NCBI RefSeq assembly: GCF_963675165.1
Contig: NC_087382.1
Span: 3,883,963-3,947,962, forward strand
Direction of reading: 5' to 3'
DNA from: Halichondria panicea
Lineage: Eukaryota; Porifera; Demospongiae; Suberitida; Halichondriidae
DNA: 64,000 nucleotides
The position numbers and the translations under genes are program-made. The notes below the pieces were generated by a model. It did no database searches. It was not told the origin of the DNA and was given only the letters and a program-made list of their open reading frames with translations. Shown here piece by piece: positions 12,352 through 21,599 of this stretch (within the stretch, counting starts at the first letter, position 1; each line of letters begins with the position of its first letter).

Positions 12352-12374
12352 TCTTAAATAGTCGAGCCTCAAAC
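12352..12374 (-). promoter_or_regulatory. W-family core promoter box
   Basis: Minus strand GGTTTGAGGCTCGACTATTT followed by AA is nearly identical to boxes before the 13225 gene (13120-13141), the 20774 gene (20691-20712) and, as GTTTGAAGCTCGAGTATATA, the 18190 gene (about 18268-18288). TATTTAA/TATATA acts as the TATA element about 90-100 bp above the ATG. Confidence 0.7.
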
Positions 12375-12549
12375 CATGCATGTTAAAAACGTAAAGTAAA
12401 CTGCAGCTGGGCCCATGCATGAGTTGATACATGAAATGAACATTGTATTTAAAAACTCAGTGAAATAAAACTAACTGCAGCTGGGACCATGGACCATGGA
12501 GCAAAAAGTTTATACTGATCCTTCAGCTGAGCAGCTGTAAAAGTCTACA

Positions 12550-12606
12550 TAGCCTCGAACAGGCCGATTAAAATTTTTTTTTGTAATCGGGCCTGGAACT
12601 GAGAAC
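12550..12606. repeat. TAGCCTCG hairpin, decayed copy
   Basis: Begins TAGCCTCGAACAGGCCGATT and folds back with TAATCGGGCCTGG, but the right terminus has decayed and no target duplication is visible. Confidence 0.55.
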
Positions 12607-12779
12607 GGCTTTAGAATAGAGACTACAACCCCCTATATAGCTATTAGGTACTGCATCATGCATGCGTGGACCTATACCACGTTCCTTCCAAAAAGTACTT
12701 TAGGGCACACATCTTGTTAGTTTATACGCTACTAGTGTACATTGCAGAATTATTAAAAAAACAATCTGGCATAAGTTGT

Positions 12780-12990
12780 TTAAAAAAACCCGTTTGCTAT
12801 GCCAGTAGGACTGCTGCTAGCCTCGAGATTAGGCCGATTAAACGTATTTTAATCTGCCTGGATTCGAGGCTAGACTGCTGCCTAATGTGACAGTAGGAAG
12901 TGGGTTTGGCCATGGGCGGTTTTCCGGCCACCCACCTACAGCTCCAGAGCCCCGGTTTATAACCCACACCGTCTACACGGGTGAAAACAT
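12780..12990 (+). repeat. Direct repeat flanking the 13225 gene, upstream copy
   Basis: Matches 13825-13985 (AACCGTTTGCT...; CAGTAGGAAGTGGG; GCTACAGCTCCAGAGCCCC; GTTTATAACCCACAC). The two copies bracket the Trp-rich gene at 13225-13623. No coding signal. Confidence 0.6.
12818..12872. mobile_element. TAGCCTCG hairpin insertion with 9-bp target duplication
   Basis: A 55-bp foldback starting TAGCCTCGAGATTAGGCCGA and ending GGATTCGAGGCTA. It is flanked by perfect direct copies of GACTGCTGC (12809-12817 and 12873-12881). A related tract at 13800-13985 lacks it, which supports an insertion. Confidence 0.85.
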
Positions 12991-13224
12991 CAGCATGAAG
13001 ATGAAACATAAGCAGCCTTCTAGGATTACTATTTACAATTCTGTTCAGTAATACAATACTCATTTTCATGTATGAACTTATGCAGCTGCAGTTTGGTTTA
13101 CATTCTAACATGCATGCATGGTTTGAAGCTCGACTATTTAATGACGATGATAGGCCCAATTATCCATAACTATATATTTCCATTCAGCCTGTTGTCAAGA
13201 ACTTCCTACAACGAAGAAAAGAGA

Positions 13225-13623
13225 ATGAATACTGTGTTCACCGTGACAATCCTCGCTATACTGGTCTGCTACATGTATGCAGCTCCTAGAGCGGGAAACG
13301 AAAATGAAATGCAGAAAGTAATTGAGCAAGCTATGGAGAGTGAAGAAGTTCAAGCTGCTCTCAAACAAGCACTGATGCAGGGAAGCATTCAAGATGAAGA
13401 TGATTCGCCGGCTGACTTGGCAAGCCTACAGTCGATGCTGGCTAATATGGAACAGAATGAGGGAGATGACGAAAATACGAAAGCTCAGTTAATAAAGTTA
13501 ATGGCGGACATCCAAACTCCTGGTACGACTGCTCATGCTCAATGGAAGTGGTGGAAGAAACACCGAATCGGCCACAAAATCTGGCGTGGTGTGAAGAAAA
13601 CTGTTAGTTGGATTGGCCGTTGA
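13225..13623 (+). CDS. Trp-rich cationic peptide precursor (W family)
   Basis: Single exon, 132 aa. The start at 13225 is the family start (GAGAATGAAT context) and lies about 95 bp below the W promoter box at 13120-13141. It has a signal peptide (1-19) and APRAGN, an acidic pro-region (26-96), the junction TPGTTAHAQW, and a 27-residue basic C-terminus Q106-R132 with Trp at 107, 109, 110, 120 and 129, ending Trp-Ile-Gly-Arg. It is head to head with the paralogue at 12260, with about 965 bp between start codons. AATAAA at 13757-13762 is the likely poly(A) signal. Its 3' coding end and 3' flank reappear in the chimeric gene at 41243-41677. Confidence 0.88.
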   Translation: MNTVFTVTILAILVCYMYAAPRAGNENEMQKVIEQAMESEEVQAALKQALMQGSIQDEDDSPADLASLQSMLANMEQNEGDDENTKAQLIKLMADIQTPGTTAHAQWKWWKKHRIGHKIWRGVKKTVSWIGR

Positions 13624-13824
13624 GGAATTGAGAAGTAGAGTAGACAGAAGAGTGAATTGAATGGACTTGTTTTGTGACGGCATGTACTTGTACTTGCGCA
13701 ATTTTATGTTGTGTGACGTTGACTCTTGTAGGCCTATGCTTTATTTATATAGCAAGAATAAAAATACGTACATGTACACGATTGTTTCTCTTATAAATTA
13801 TTAGCAAAGCAATAATTGTTGAAA

Positions 13825-13985
13825 AAACCGTTTGCTACTGCCTAATGAAAGACAGTAGGGATGCTACCTAATGAAAGGTAGTAGGGCTGCTGACTGACAT
13901 AAATGAAAGACAGTAGGAAGTGGGATGACCAGTTTCCCGCCACCCAGCTACAGCTCCAGAGCCCCTGTTTATAACCCACACACTA
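13825..13985 (+). repeat. Direct repeat flanking the 13225 gene, downstream copy
   Basis: Partner of the 12780-12990 tract. It lacks the TAGCCTCG hairpin present in that copy and has its own short internal repeat (CTAATGAAAGACAGTAGG). Confidence 0.6.
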
Positions 13986-14099
13986 CATGGATGAACTGCA
14001 ACGTAGGAGGAAGGGATCTTTTAGCCTCGGTCTCAGGCCGCACTAAAGATGAGGCCTAGTGGGTACTACTGGGATATTACGGTATGTCTTTGTTATACT

Positions 14100-14733
14100 C
14101 AGTGGCGTAGCCAGAGGGGGGCAGAGGGTGCTCCAGCACCCCCCTCTCTGGCCTCAGACTCTGCTCCACAAGTTCCTTAGCTAAGCTACATGTAGCTAGC
14201 TAGCTTATATGAGAAAACTAGAGCCGCGATCAACTCAAAACTCCACCTCCAACTAGCTAGCTCCACCTCCAAATTTCATTCCAGCCAGTGCACATGCGCA
14301 AAGCCACGTGGGCTGAGCAGACCAAGCCCCCACAGAGTTGCAGACTATTCAGCAGCTATCACCATCATCATCATGTCACTCTTTCAGTTGAGCCCAGTTC
14401 ACAGAGCAGCACTGCAAAACTGCAAGTGGCTTGCCACCCTGTCCTGCTAATTCACAAGCAGAACCTGGTTAGCAGCTGCATGATTTAATTAATTGTCACA
14501 ACTCAAAACAATGCATTTTATAGGACATAATTCAGATGAAGATGTGGCTTAACCACCAGTACCCTCAAAGCAGCAGTACCCTCATTTTTTTAGCCAGATT
14601 GCGTTAGAATCAATCTCAGAGCATGTAACAACAAAAATTTTCTATGCGTATTTTGCACCGCTGGAGCGCACTGGTAATTCAGACAATCCATTCATCCAGC
14701 ACCCCCCTCTCTCAAATCCTGGCTACGCCCCTG
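14100..14733. mobile_element. Non-autonomous hAT-like element, 5-bp target duplication
   Basis: Left end CAGTGGCGTAGCCAGAGGGG, right end the reverse complement of CAGGGGCGTAGCCAGGATTT; both ends then continue into AGAGGGGGGTGCTGG. Direct copies of ATACT flank it (14095-14099, 14734-14738). CAGNGGCGTAGCCAG termini are typical of hAT-superfamily elements. No transposase frame is present in the 634 bp. Confidence 0.75.
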
Positions 14734-15435
14734 ATACTCTCTGAGGATGAACACATGCATGCAGAAAACGACTGATTATAACGTACTTGGGTATCAGGTA
14801 CATGCAGTGCTAGGATGGAAAGAGTGGCAAACAGAGAAGAGGCCTACAGATTCCAAGGTACTGTATTCCGACAGTAGGCCGGTATTTAATTTATAGACAT
14901 GTATGGAGTATAGTTACATACCTGCACCCCCTCTAGCTCTCTATCGTGTGAGCGCCCCCTCAAGTCTAGGGGGTTAAGTTGTGAGGTTCATGGCTTGCCT
15001 GCTGTGTTCGACTGGAGAGCCTAGGAGTCAACGAAGGTGTATCAGAAAGTGAGTTAACTGGTTGATTTTTAATGTCGTGTCCTGGATCCCAGAAGAGGCT
15101 GGAACTACTTGACCTTAGCTAATTAAGGTCACTATTTCTCCAAACGTCTCTTACAGACTACTTTAATTTTAGTGTACATGTATGTATTAAAGCTTAAAAC
15201 GTTATTTTGCATTTTATTTTCGCCAATTTTGTGCAGAGATGCAGTGCTCTTGTGTTAGCCTCGAGCCTTGTTCTCGAAGTCAACCCATAGCTGGCCTCAA
15301 TACTTGTATATCTCTGCATCTGAGCAAAATTGACAAAAACAAAATTTGACCCCCCCCCCTAAAAATAACATTTTAAGCTTACAGTAGAAGTTTGGAGAAA
15401 TTCAATAATTAGGTAATGTGGTTCCAGCCTTGATG
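14734..15435. other. Intergenic, no gene seen
   Basis: Holds scattered short palindromes (e.g. GACCTTAGCTAATTAAGGTC at about 15110-15129), a decayed AGCCTCGAG motif at about 15257 and a C9 run near 15350. No reading frame or RNA gene that I can support. Confidence 0.4.
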
Positions 15436-15482
15436 TAGCCTCGAGACCAGGCCGATTAATAATCGGCCTGGATTCGAGGCTA
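15436..15482. mobile_element. TAGCCTCG hairpin, best-preserved copy, 9-bp target duplication
   Basis: A 47-bp near-perfect palindrome beginning TAGCCTCGAGACCAGGCCGA, with an ATTAAT centre, ending GGATTCGAGGCTA. Perfect 9-bp direct repeats GCCTTGATG flank it (15427-15435, 15483-15491). Confidence 0.88.
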
Positions 15483-15693
15483 GCCTTGATGCGTCCTAAA
15501 TGGAGGTAAATGTAACCACACCCTAGCCTTGCCCACTGAAATCGAGGCAGTTAGACTACGTGGAGCTACCTCCAATTAGACGCAACATAATTTTTAAACG
15601 TCCAAAAGAAAAAAGCAACCTCTGGCAGATGTCGTAATTAAATCACTAAAATTAGTTACTATAATTCTTAATACATAATTCTCTGTTATCTAG

Positions 15694-15943
15694 GTTGCAA
15701 GCATTGGTCAGACGGCAAGCTTGTGTGTGCTCAAGTTTGTTAGAAATCCTGCAAAGCAATTTTCCTTTGATTGGAGCAAAGTGGGAGATGATGACACACA
15801 GCACCTGTTCTCAGCAAATCCAACACTGTGAGCTTCCCGAGTGTGAGAGAGGAGGACTTTGGTCATTACCAGTGTGAAGTGAAGGATGCAGCTGCTGGGA
15901 AAGTGCTCCTCACTCTCTACATAGCTCTCTACAAAGAGGACAC
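15694..15943 (+). pseudogene. Ig-like domain exon, frameshifted
   Basis: After an acceptor (TTATCTAG, ending 15693) the frame reads VASIGQTASLCVLKF...FSFDWSKVGDDD, then stops. From 15831 another frame gives SFPSVREEDFGHYQCEVKDA, so the B-strand Cys, the Trp and the D-x-G-x-Y-x-C motif of an Ig domain are split by a one-base shift. It may be a relic, a sequencing error, or part of a receptor with the death-domain exon at 16316. A short hydrophobic segment in another frame near 16170-16225 could be a transmembrane exon, but the phases do not join cleanly. Confidence 0.55.
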
Positions 15944-16315
15944 GTCAGTTATCTAACCTCAAGTATAACTACTTTCTTTGCTGTTCGTAATTTTATCATA
16001 TACTAAGTACTACGTATTTCTATTTACATGTATTAAAAACGCATGCAATACAGTACAAGCAATAAAATCACTATTTACGATAATTACACACTATCTATCT
16101 TACTTCCATTATTTAATCAGTTCCATCGGATTGCTATTCGAAAGCTGGAAAATACATTATCTTGATTCCTACGAGCCCGGCATTCCCCATTGTTATACAC
16201 ATGTTGTGTTGCTTATAATATTATTGTAATTATTTGTGCATTTTCTGATGCTTATTGTACCCAATTTGTCATAAAACTGGCCATTTTTCAATGCAATATG
16301 TACTTGTGTGTGTAG

Positions 16316-16674
16316 GATCGTCACAAGAGGAACCTACTAGCAGAAACCAAACAGTAGAAATTGCACAACAACAGTCGTCCATTGTTTTGACTGGAGATGA
16401 TATTTTAACAATTTTTGAGAAGCTGAGAAGTGCAAGCAAAGATTGGTTCAACTTGGGACTGGGTCTCGGAATGAAGATTACTGATTTGGAAGACATTGAA
16501 GATGAACACCGCCATAACAAACGCCCCCTAATGAAGGTGGTAGCCAAGCGTCTTGAAGTCACTGATTCAGAACATCCAATGACATGGCCTTACATATGTG
16601 AATGTCTAAGGAGGTCTACTGTTGAGCGTAACGATGTAGCCGAGGAAATTGAAGCATCAGGACTATGTGGCTAA
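16316..16674 (+). CDS. Death-domain protein, terminal exon
   Basis: Open from an acceptor (TGTGTAG, ending 16315) to TAA at 16672-16674. The last ~90 residues look like a death-fold domain: LTGDDILTIFEKLRSASKDW, the LGLGLGM loop, then L.DIEDEH..N.R.LM..VAKRLEV, TWPYICECLR and a final V.EEIEASG helix. Such domains mediate homotypic interactions in innate signalling and apoptosis. An ATG at 16255 lies in the preceding intron-like DNA, so an exon is more likely than a complete gene. The upstream partner may be the Ig-like exon at 15694, which would make an Ig/death-domain receptor. Confidence 0.65.
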
Positions 16675-17430
16675 AGACGTTATCTTGAACAGGACATTAG
16701 ATACTTCTTCACACAACACAATTAGTTTGTACGTTTTTATTTTATTTTTATGCGTGTATAATAAGTATGTTTATGTTTATACAGTACAGAAATGATAAAT
16801 GAGCTGCATGATAATTATTATAACAGTTTGTTCCTGGTAAGGGATAACTTCAGTTGCGCAGCATCTTATTAGGTGTTAGTTTGACGATCCTTACCCACTG
16901 ACCATGCGGTACTAGCAATCGGCCTGGATTCGAGGCTAACAAAGTACTTGCACTATATAGCACGCACTACTCGCGAGCACGGCGCTGCTATTACTAACCG
17001 TCTACTAGTACCTCAACAACACAAGTCTCTAGATTTGTGCATATAATTATAGCATATCAATATAGGCTCTACGTCTTGTGTTTGTTATTATTATATGAGA
17101 TTAAATTTGGGATTCGTATAAGCAAGTCTCCAAACATGTTCGGGGAACTATTTACTTTTATGATGAAAGTGAAAGTTATTAACTTAACTTGCTCTACAAA
17201 CTTGTAATATACTTATAGTCTTAACTACATGGCCTATAAAGGGAGGCAGAGTCTTCCCCTCATGCAGTTCTCGAAGTCTTGCCGCACTGCATGGTACTAC
17301 CGTTGCACCCCTTTAGATCATCATCATGTCATAAAACTAGGATCACAATAATAAATTATTATGCTGAGAATAATCCTTAATTAGACACTGATCACTGGCA
17401 TGATCTAACTTTATCTATGGTTATAGGTCT
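16675..17430. other. Intergenic; half hairpin and a duplicated tract
   Basis: 16916-16939 is the right half of a TAGCCTCG hairpin (AATCGGCCTGGATTCGAGGC). 17033-17430 is duplicated at about 41725-42110 downstream of the chimeric gene, marking it as ancestral W-gene 3' flank. No gene seen. Confidence 0.5.
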
Positions 17431-17436
17431 AACTTT

Positions 17437-17610
17437 TGGAGATGACGAAAATACGAAAGCTCGTTTATGGCAGACATGCTAACTTCTGGTACGACTGATG
17501 CATGAAACTGATACATGAAATTACAAACTCAGTAAAATGTATATTGCAGCTGGGAACACGAGCAACAAAAGTTTTTGGAGCATTATCAAAATCGCAATTT
17601 TGAAACTAAT
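17437..17610 (+). pseudogene. Mosaic relic of W-family and long-polycation genes
   Basis: GGAGATGACGAAAATACGAA matches the W-family codons for GDDENTKA, and the tract runs through a deleted version of the TPGTT junction. Further on, AAAGTTTTTGGAGCATTATC matches codons for KVFGTLSK in the 18886 gene. The same mosaic recurs at 40364-40500 and 42138-42300, so it was already rearranged before those duplications. Confidence 0.65.
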
Positions 17611-17803
17611 AAAAGTTCTTATATAATATATATACACTGACTCAGCATACTGCATAACAAACCATAAATGCACTTTCATTGGCATGTTGCACTTTTTTCT
17701 ACAAAATAATGATTGTGGCTACAGCTATAAGTTACTTACTCTATAACGATAACTTCTTTGTCTACTATACATTGTTCAAATTCAGTCAGTCAGTTGAAAC
17801 AGT

Positions 17804-18190
17804 TCAACGGCCCCAAATCCTCTTTACACCACGCCAGACTTTGTGGCCGATTCGGTGTTTCTTCCACCAGCGCCATTGAGCATGAGCAGTCGTACCAGGA
17901 GTTTGGATGTTCGCCATAAACTTCATTAACTGAGCTTTCGTATTTTCGTCATCTCCTCCGTTCTGTTCCATATTAGCCAGCATCGACTGTAGGCTTGCCA
18001 AGTCAGCTGGAGAATCATCTTCATCTTGAATGCTTCCCTGCATTAGAGCTTGTTTGAGAGCAGCTTGAACTTCTTCACTCTCCATAGCTTGCTCGATTAC
18101 TTTCTGCATCTCGACTTCATTTCCTCTAGGAGCTGCATACATGTAGCAGACCAGTGTAGCGAGGATTGTCACAGTGAACACAGCCTTCAT
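17804..18190 (-). CDS. Trp-rich cationic peptide precursor (W family)
   Basis: Single exon on the minus strand, 128 aa, started at 18190 by family alignment. Signal peptide 1-19; acidic region 24-97 with IQDEDDSPADLASLQSML; junction TPGTTAHAQW. The basic end is the shortest of the family, 24 residues (Q105-R128), because three residues near the end are missing relative to the 20774 paralogue. It carries four Trp early or mid-peptide, one near the end, nine Lys/Arg, and ends Trp-Gly-Arg. It is divergent from the 18886 gene; the ~700 bp between them hold a tandem repeat array. Confidence 0.88.
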   Translation of the reverse strand: MKAVFTVTILATLVCYMYAAPRGNEVEMQKVIEQAMESEEVQAALKQALMQGSIQDEDDSPADLASLQSMLANMEQNGGDDENTKAQLMKFMANIQTPGTTAHAQWRWWKKHRIGHKVWRGVKRIWGR

Positions 18191-18295
18191 TCTCTTTTCT
18201 TCGTCATGTGAAGCTTCTTGATAATTAACCTGGATTGTTCTAACCAGACAAAATGAATGCATCTCCATTATATACTCGAGCTTCAAACGCATGTA

Positions 18296-18770
18296 AAGTA
18301 CTTGTAACTAAACTCCAGCTGGGGCCATGGGGCTGCTACATGAAATGAACAAGAAAGCATGTATTAAACTATCATGTTCAAACAAACGTTTTACAATCAG
18401 TGAAATATGTATTGTGATATAGGACTTGTAACTAAACTCCAGCTGGGGCCATGGGCTGTTACATGAAATGAACAAGAAAGCATGATTGTATTAAACTTTC
18501 ACATTCGATAACAAAATAATGTCTTCCGAACTCAGTAAAATGTATCTGAATAGTACAACTAAAAAGTCTAACCTGGTGCCATGACCACCCCCATGAGCTG
18601 ATACATGAAATGAACAAGAAAGCATGTATCATGTTCAATAACAAACGTCTTACAAACTCAGTGAAAGTACAACTAAAATCTATCTGAGGCCATGAGCTGA
18701 AACATGAAATGAACAAGAAAAGATGTACTAAACTATCTGTTCAATAACTTTCTGTGAAATGTACATAAAG
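18296..18770. repeat. Four tandem ~105-130 bp repeats in a divergent promoter region
   Basis: Four diverged copies starting near 18296, 18423, 18553 and 18667 share ACTAAACTCCAGCTGGGGCC, TACATGAAATGAACAAGAAA, GTATTAAACTATC and ACAAACTCAGTGAAA. Single copies of the same block lie upstream of other W genes (12400-12500, 20640-20670) and in the relics at 17515-17560 and 42210-42240. The position suggests amplified upstream regulatory sequence. Confidence 0.7.
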
Positions 18771-18837
18771 TATTTGTTCCCATGCATATAAACGTATAGT
18801 CCTCAATAGTAATCGTATGGTATGCATGCGTCCTGAG

Positions 18838-18885
18838 ATTTATATAAGTGGCATTAACAGACAGATCCACACAAAAAAATTCACC
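18838..18885 (+). promoter_or_regulatory. Core promoter of the 18886 gene
   Basis: TTTATATAAGTGG at about 18839-18851 is a TATA box about 40 bp above the ATG, which sits in a good initiation context (TTCACCATGAAG). Confidence 0.65.
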
Positions 18886-20376
18886 ATGAAGCTCACACTG
18901 CTATTGCTATTGGTGGGTATTTCCAACTTATGTGTCAGTGCACAATCTTCTTCTGCGGAGAGTGGCATTTCGAAAAGCTTTGATCAGCAACGAAATGAGT
19001 TAGAGCCAACGGATCAAGATGAAGAGGAGCTTGCACAAGCTTTATCTTCTCTCTTGACACAAACACAGGAATACGGAGATGCTCAAGGAATTGGTGATGA
19101 GGATGTGGAAACTTTGAATGCTCTCGCTGAAATGCAGGATGAAGAATTGGAGCAAGCCTTGACTAACGCAATTGCTGATGATGATGGTGCATTCATCACT
19201 GCACTTAAGGATGTACAAAAAAAACATGGCGATGAAAATGCAAGCATACAAGATTCTGACACACCAAGCAAAGAATGGCATTCTCTGATTAACGTGATTG
19301 TAAAGACTGAAGATGAGGATGGCCGCCTAAGTAAGCAAGGACCTCACCAACTTGAAAGAGAAAGAAGAGAAGCAACAGAAGGTGGTTTCACTAACAAACT
19401 TACCGAAACTCAAAATGAAAATGATGATACAAGCATGAATGCTGAGCTTGAGAAAATAGAGCAAGACAAAGTGAGGGACAAGGAAGCTTTGCAAGTGTTA
19501 GCAAATGCTCTTGCAGAAGTACAGCAAGTAGACCAAACAGAGCAAGAACTTGAAAATGAACTAGCTTCTATTCAGTACAGCAACGAGGATGATGGAAATA
19601 TTCAAGATGGTAAACTGATTAATGAAGCTATGATGGAAAAACTCTCTGCAAAAGATGATAATACTCAAAGTCAAGACCACGATGAAGATATACAAGCAGT
19701 TTCGAATGAGCACATGCCCTCCAAGCAGGCAGCCGCAATTCAAAGAGATGAAAACGCAGCCAAGGTAGTCTCAAAATTATATTCAACGGCTAAGGTACAA
19801 TGGAGACGTCGTAGACGATGGCGACGCCCAACAAGAATCATTCGAAGATCTATCCGCAGAATTGTAAGGGTCGTTCGAAAACCAATTCGCAAAATTTCAA
19901 GGGTAATTCGAAAAGTTCGCCGCATTCGTAAACTAAAAAGAATAATTCGAAAAGCTATTAAAAAGATTCAACCTAAACGCCTAATCCGCCGGATATCAAA
20001 AGTTATCCGAAAGAGTCACCCCAAGAAAGTTTTTGGAACATTATCAAAATTGCTTAAAATGTTGAAACCAAAAACAAGCTTCTTGAAAAAGCTCATTGCA
20101 AAAGCAGGAAAATTGCTCAAGAAGGCTGTTAAGTATCCCAAGAAACTCGGCTCAAAGGCACTTCAGTACGTATTGGGCTTACTTGGTAAAGGAAAAGAAG
20201 TTACTAGCATCAAAAACAGTTCAGGAGGAAGTACAGGTGATAAAAATGGGAAATCGGGAACAAGGAGTAAAGGAAGAGGATCTTGGCTGACAAAGCTCAC
20301 TGAAAATGATGGCAACAGTTTCTTGAAGAAAATGATTGTCGTTATCAAAAAGTATGGGCGTAAACGAAAAGGATGA
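18886..20376 (+). CDS. Large secreted precursor with ~190-residue polycationic domain
   Basis: Single exon, 496 aa. The ATG at 18886 follows a TATA box and starts a clear signal peptide (MKLTLLLLLVGISNLCVSA). Residues 20-298 are Asp/Glu/Gln-rich with family-style modules (EELAQALSSLLTQTQ, LEQALTNAIADDD, LQVLANALAEVQQ). The junction LYSTAKVQW (298-306) parallels TTAKMQW of the 26763 gene. From Q305 the protein is almost solid Arg/Lys with Ile/Val/Leu every three to four residues (RIIRRSIRRIVRVVRKPIRK, then KRIIRKAIKKIQPKRLIRRI), shifting to Lys/Leu helices (380-435), a Gly/Ser spacer (445-466) and a last segment ending KYGRKRKG. Several potential dibasic sites could yield multiple peptides. 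No paralogue except the relic at about 17570. Function unknown; membrane-active or polyanion-binding helices are likely. Confidence 0.85.
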   Translation: MKLTLLLLLVGISNLCVSAQSSSAESGISKSFDQQRNELEPTDQDEEELAQALSSLLTQTQEYGDAQGIGDEDVETLNALAEMQDEELEQALTNAIADDDGAFITALKDVQKKHGDENASIQDSDTPSKEWHSLINVIVKTEDEDGRLSKQGPHQLERERREATEGGFTNKLTETQNENDDTSMNAELEKIEQDKVRDKEALQVLANALAEVQQVDQTEQELENELASIQYSNEDDGNIQDGKLINEAMMEKLSAKDDNTQSQDHDEDIQAVSNEHMPSKQAAAIQRDENAAKVVSKLYSTAKVQWRRRRRWRRPTRIIRRSIRRIVRVVRKPIRKISRVIRKVRRIRKLKRIIRKAIKKIQPKRLIRRISKVIRKSHPKKVFGTLSKLLKMLKPKTSFLKKLIAKAGKLLKKAVKYPKKLGSKALQYVLGLLGKGKEVTSIKNSSGGSTGDKNGKSGTRSKGRGSWLTKLTENDGNSFLKKMIVVIKKYGRKRKG

Positions 20377-20690
20377 ACAAGTTAGACCGTGAACAATATT
20401 ATAGCTAGACAGCCTTATGATTATTATGCAGTTTAGTACACACAAATTTTATAACCTTACAACAGGTGATTTTTTTGTATGCAGATATGACATAATTATA
20501 CAGTCATGTAAAGGGAAGCAGGCCGAAATTGGCAAATTCATTCTCTCTCAAATAAGTTTGATGACAACTCATTGAAATTAAAGGTTAAACGTGCTCAAGT
20601 TTAGTTGATAATGAGATTGAATGCATGGTTGATTTGTTGTATCAACTCATGTATGGCCCCAGCTGCAGTTTACGTTTCTAATATGATGCA

Positions 20691-20712
20691 TGGTTTGAAG
20701 CTCGACTATTTA
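20691..20712 (+). promoter_or_regulatory. W-family core promoter box
   Basis: TGGTTTGAAGCTCGACTATT followed by TAA, the same box as at 13120-13141, about 60 bp above the ATG at 20774. AGCTGCAGTTTACGTTTCTA upstream is also shared with the other W promoters. Confidence 0.7.
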
Positions 20713-20773
20713 AGACAATGATAGACCGTAACTATATTGCCCCATTCAGCCTTCACACGACAAAGAAAATAGA

Positions 20774-21169
20774 ATGAATACTGTGTTCACCGTGACAATC
20801 CTCGCTACATTGGTCTGCTACATGTATGCAGCTCCTAGAGGAAACGAAGTCAAGATACAGAAAGTAATCGAGCAAGCTATGGAGAGTGAGGAAATTCAAG
20901 CTGCTCTCAAACAAGCTCTGATGCAGGGAAGCATTCAAGATGAAGATGATTCGCCGGCTGACTTGGCAAGCCTACAGTCGATGCTGGCTAATATGGAACA
21001 AGATGAAGGAGATGACGAAAATACGAAAGCTCAGTTAATGAAGTTTATGGCAGACATCCAAACTCCTGGTACGACTGCTCATGCTCAATGGGGCTGGTGG
21101 AAGAGACACCGAATTGGCCGCAAAGTCTGGGGTGGTGTGAAGAAAGCTGTTCGCATTTGGGGCCGCTGA
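20774..21169 (+). CDS. Trp-rich cationic peptide precursor (W family)
   Basis: Single exon, 131 aa, nearly identical to the 12260 gene. Signal peptide 1-19, APRGNE, acidic pro-region with EQAMESEEIQAALKQAL and EQDEGDDENTKAQLM, junction TPGTTAHAQW, and 27-residue basic peptide Q105-R131 with five Trp, ending Ile-Trp-Gly-Arg. The mature part differs from the 12260 copy by one conservative Val/Ile change, while other paralogues differ more. This suggests recent duplication or gene conversion. AATAAA at 21276-21281. Confidence 0.88.
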   Translation: MNTVFTVTILATLVCYMYAAPRGNEVKIQKVIEQAMESEEIQAALKQALMQGSIQDEDDSPADLASLQSMLANMEQDEGDDENTKAQLMKFMADIQTPGTTAHAQWGWWKRHRIGRKVWGGVKKAVRIWGR

Positions 21170-21599
21170 ATTGTTTCAACTATCTGACTAACTTGAACAC
21201 AATGTAGCAGAGTATAGACAGAGTATAGTTGTCTTAATAGAGTATAGCTGTATAGCCATTAATCATTTTGTAGAAAATAAAGTGCAACATGCAGTTATAA
21301 TGACATAATGTTGATATGCAGTATTCTGAGTCAGTGCACTTGCTGTCTATATATATTATAGTTCTGAACGTTTAGAGGACCAAATGCAGTGCTACAAGAG
21401 TTTCTTGTTGTCAATTTCGAGCCATATACGAGAATTGCTACACTGTACACTGTAGTGGGGAAGTCAGTATAATCCATGACTATAGAAGCCTATAATACTC
21501 TTACTTGTACTTCATTAATTTCTTGGCCCATGGTCCAAAGCCGTAAAATTATAGGGCCCCTACCAAATTTTGAACATCATTTGAAAGGACGGTCTCTTT

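Noticed and set aside
19740-20348. Minus-strand frames opposite the 18886 gene
   Set aside because: Shadows of Arg/Lys-rich codons; no signal peptide or conserved motif.
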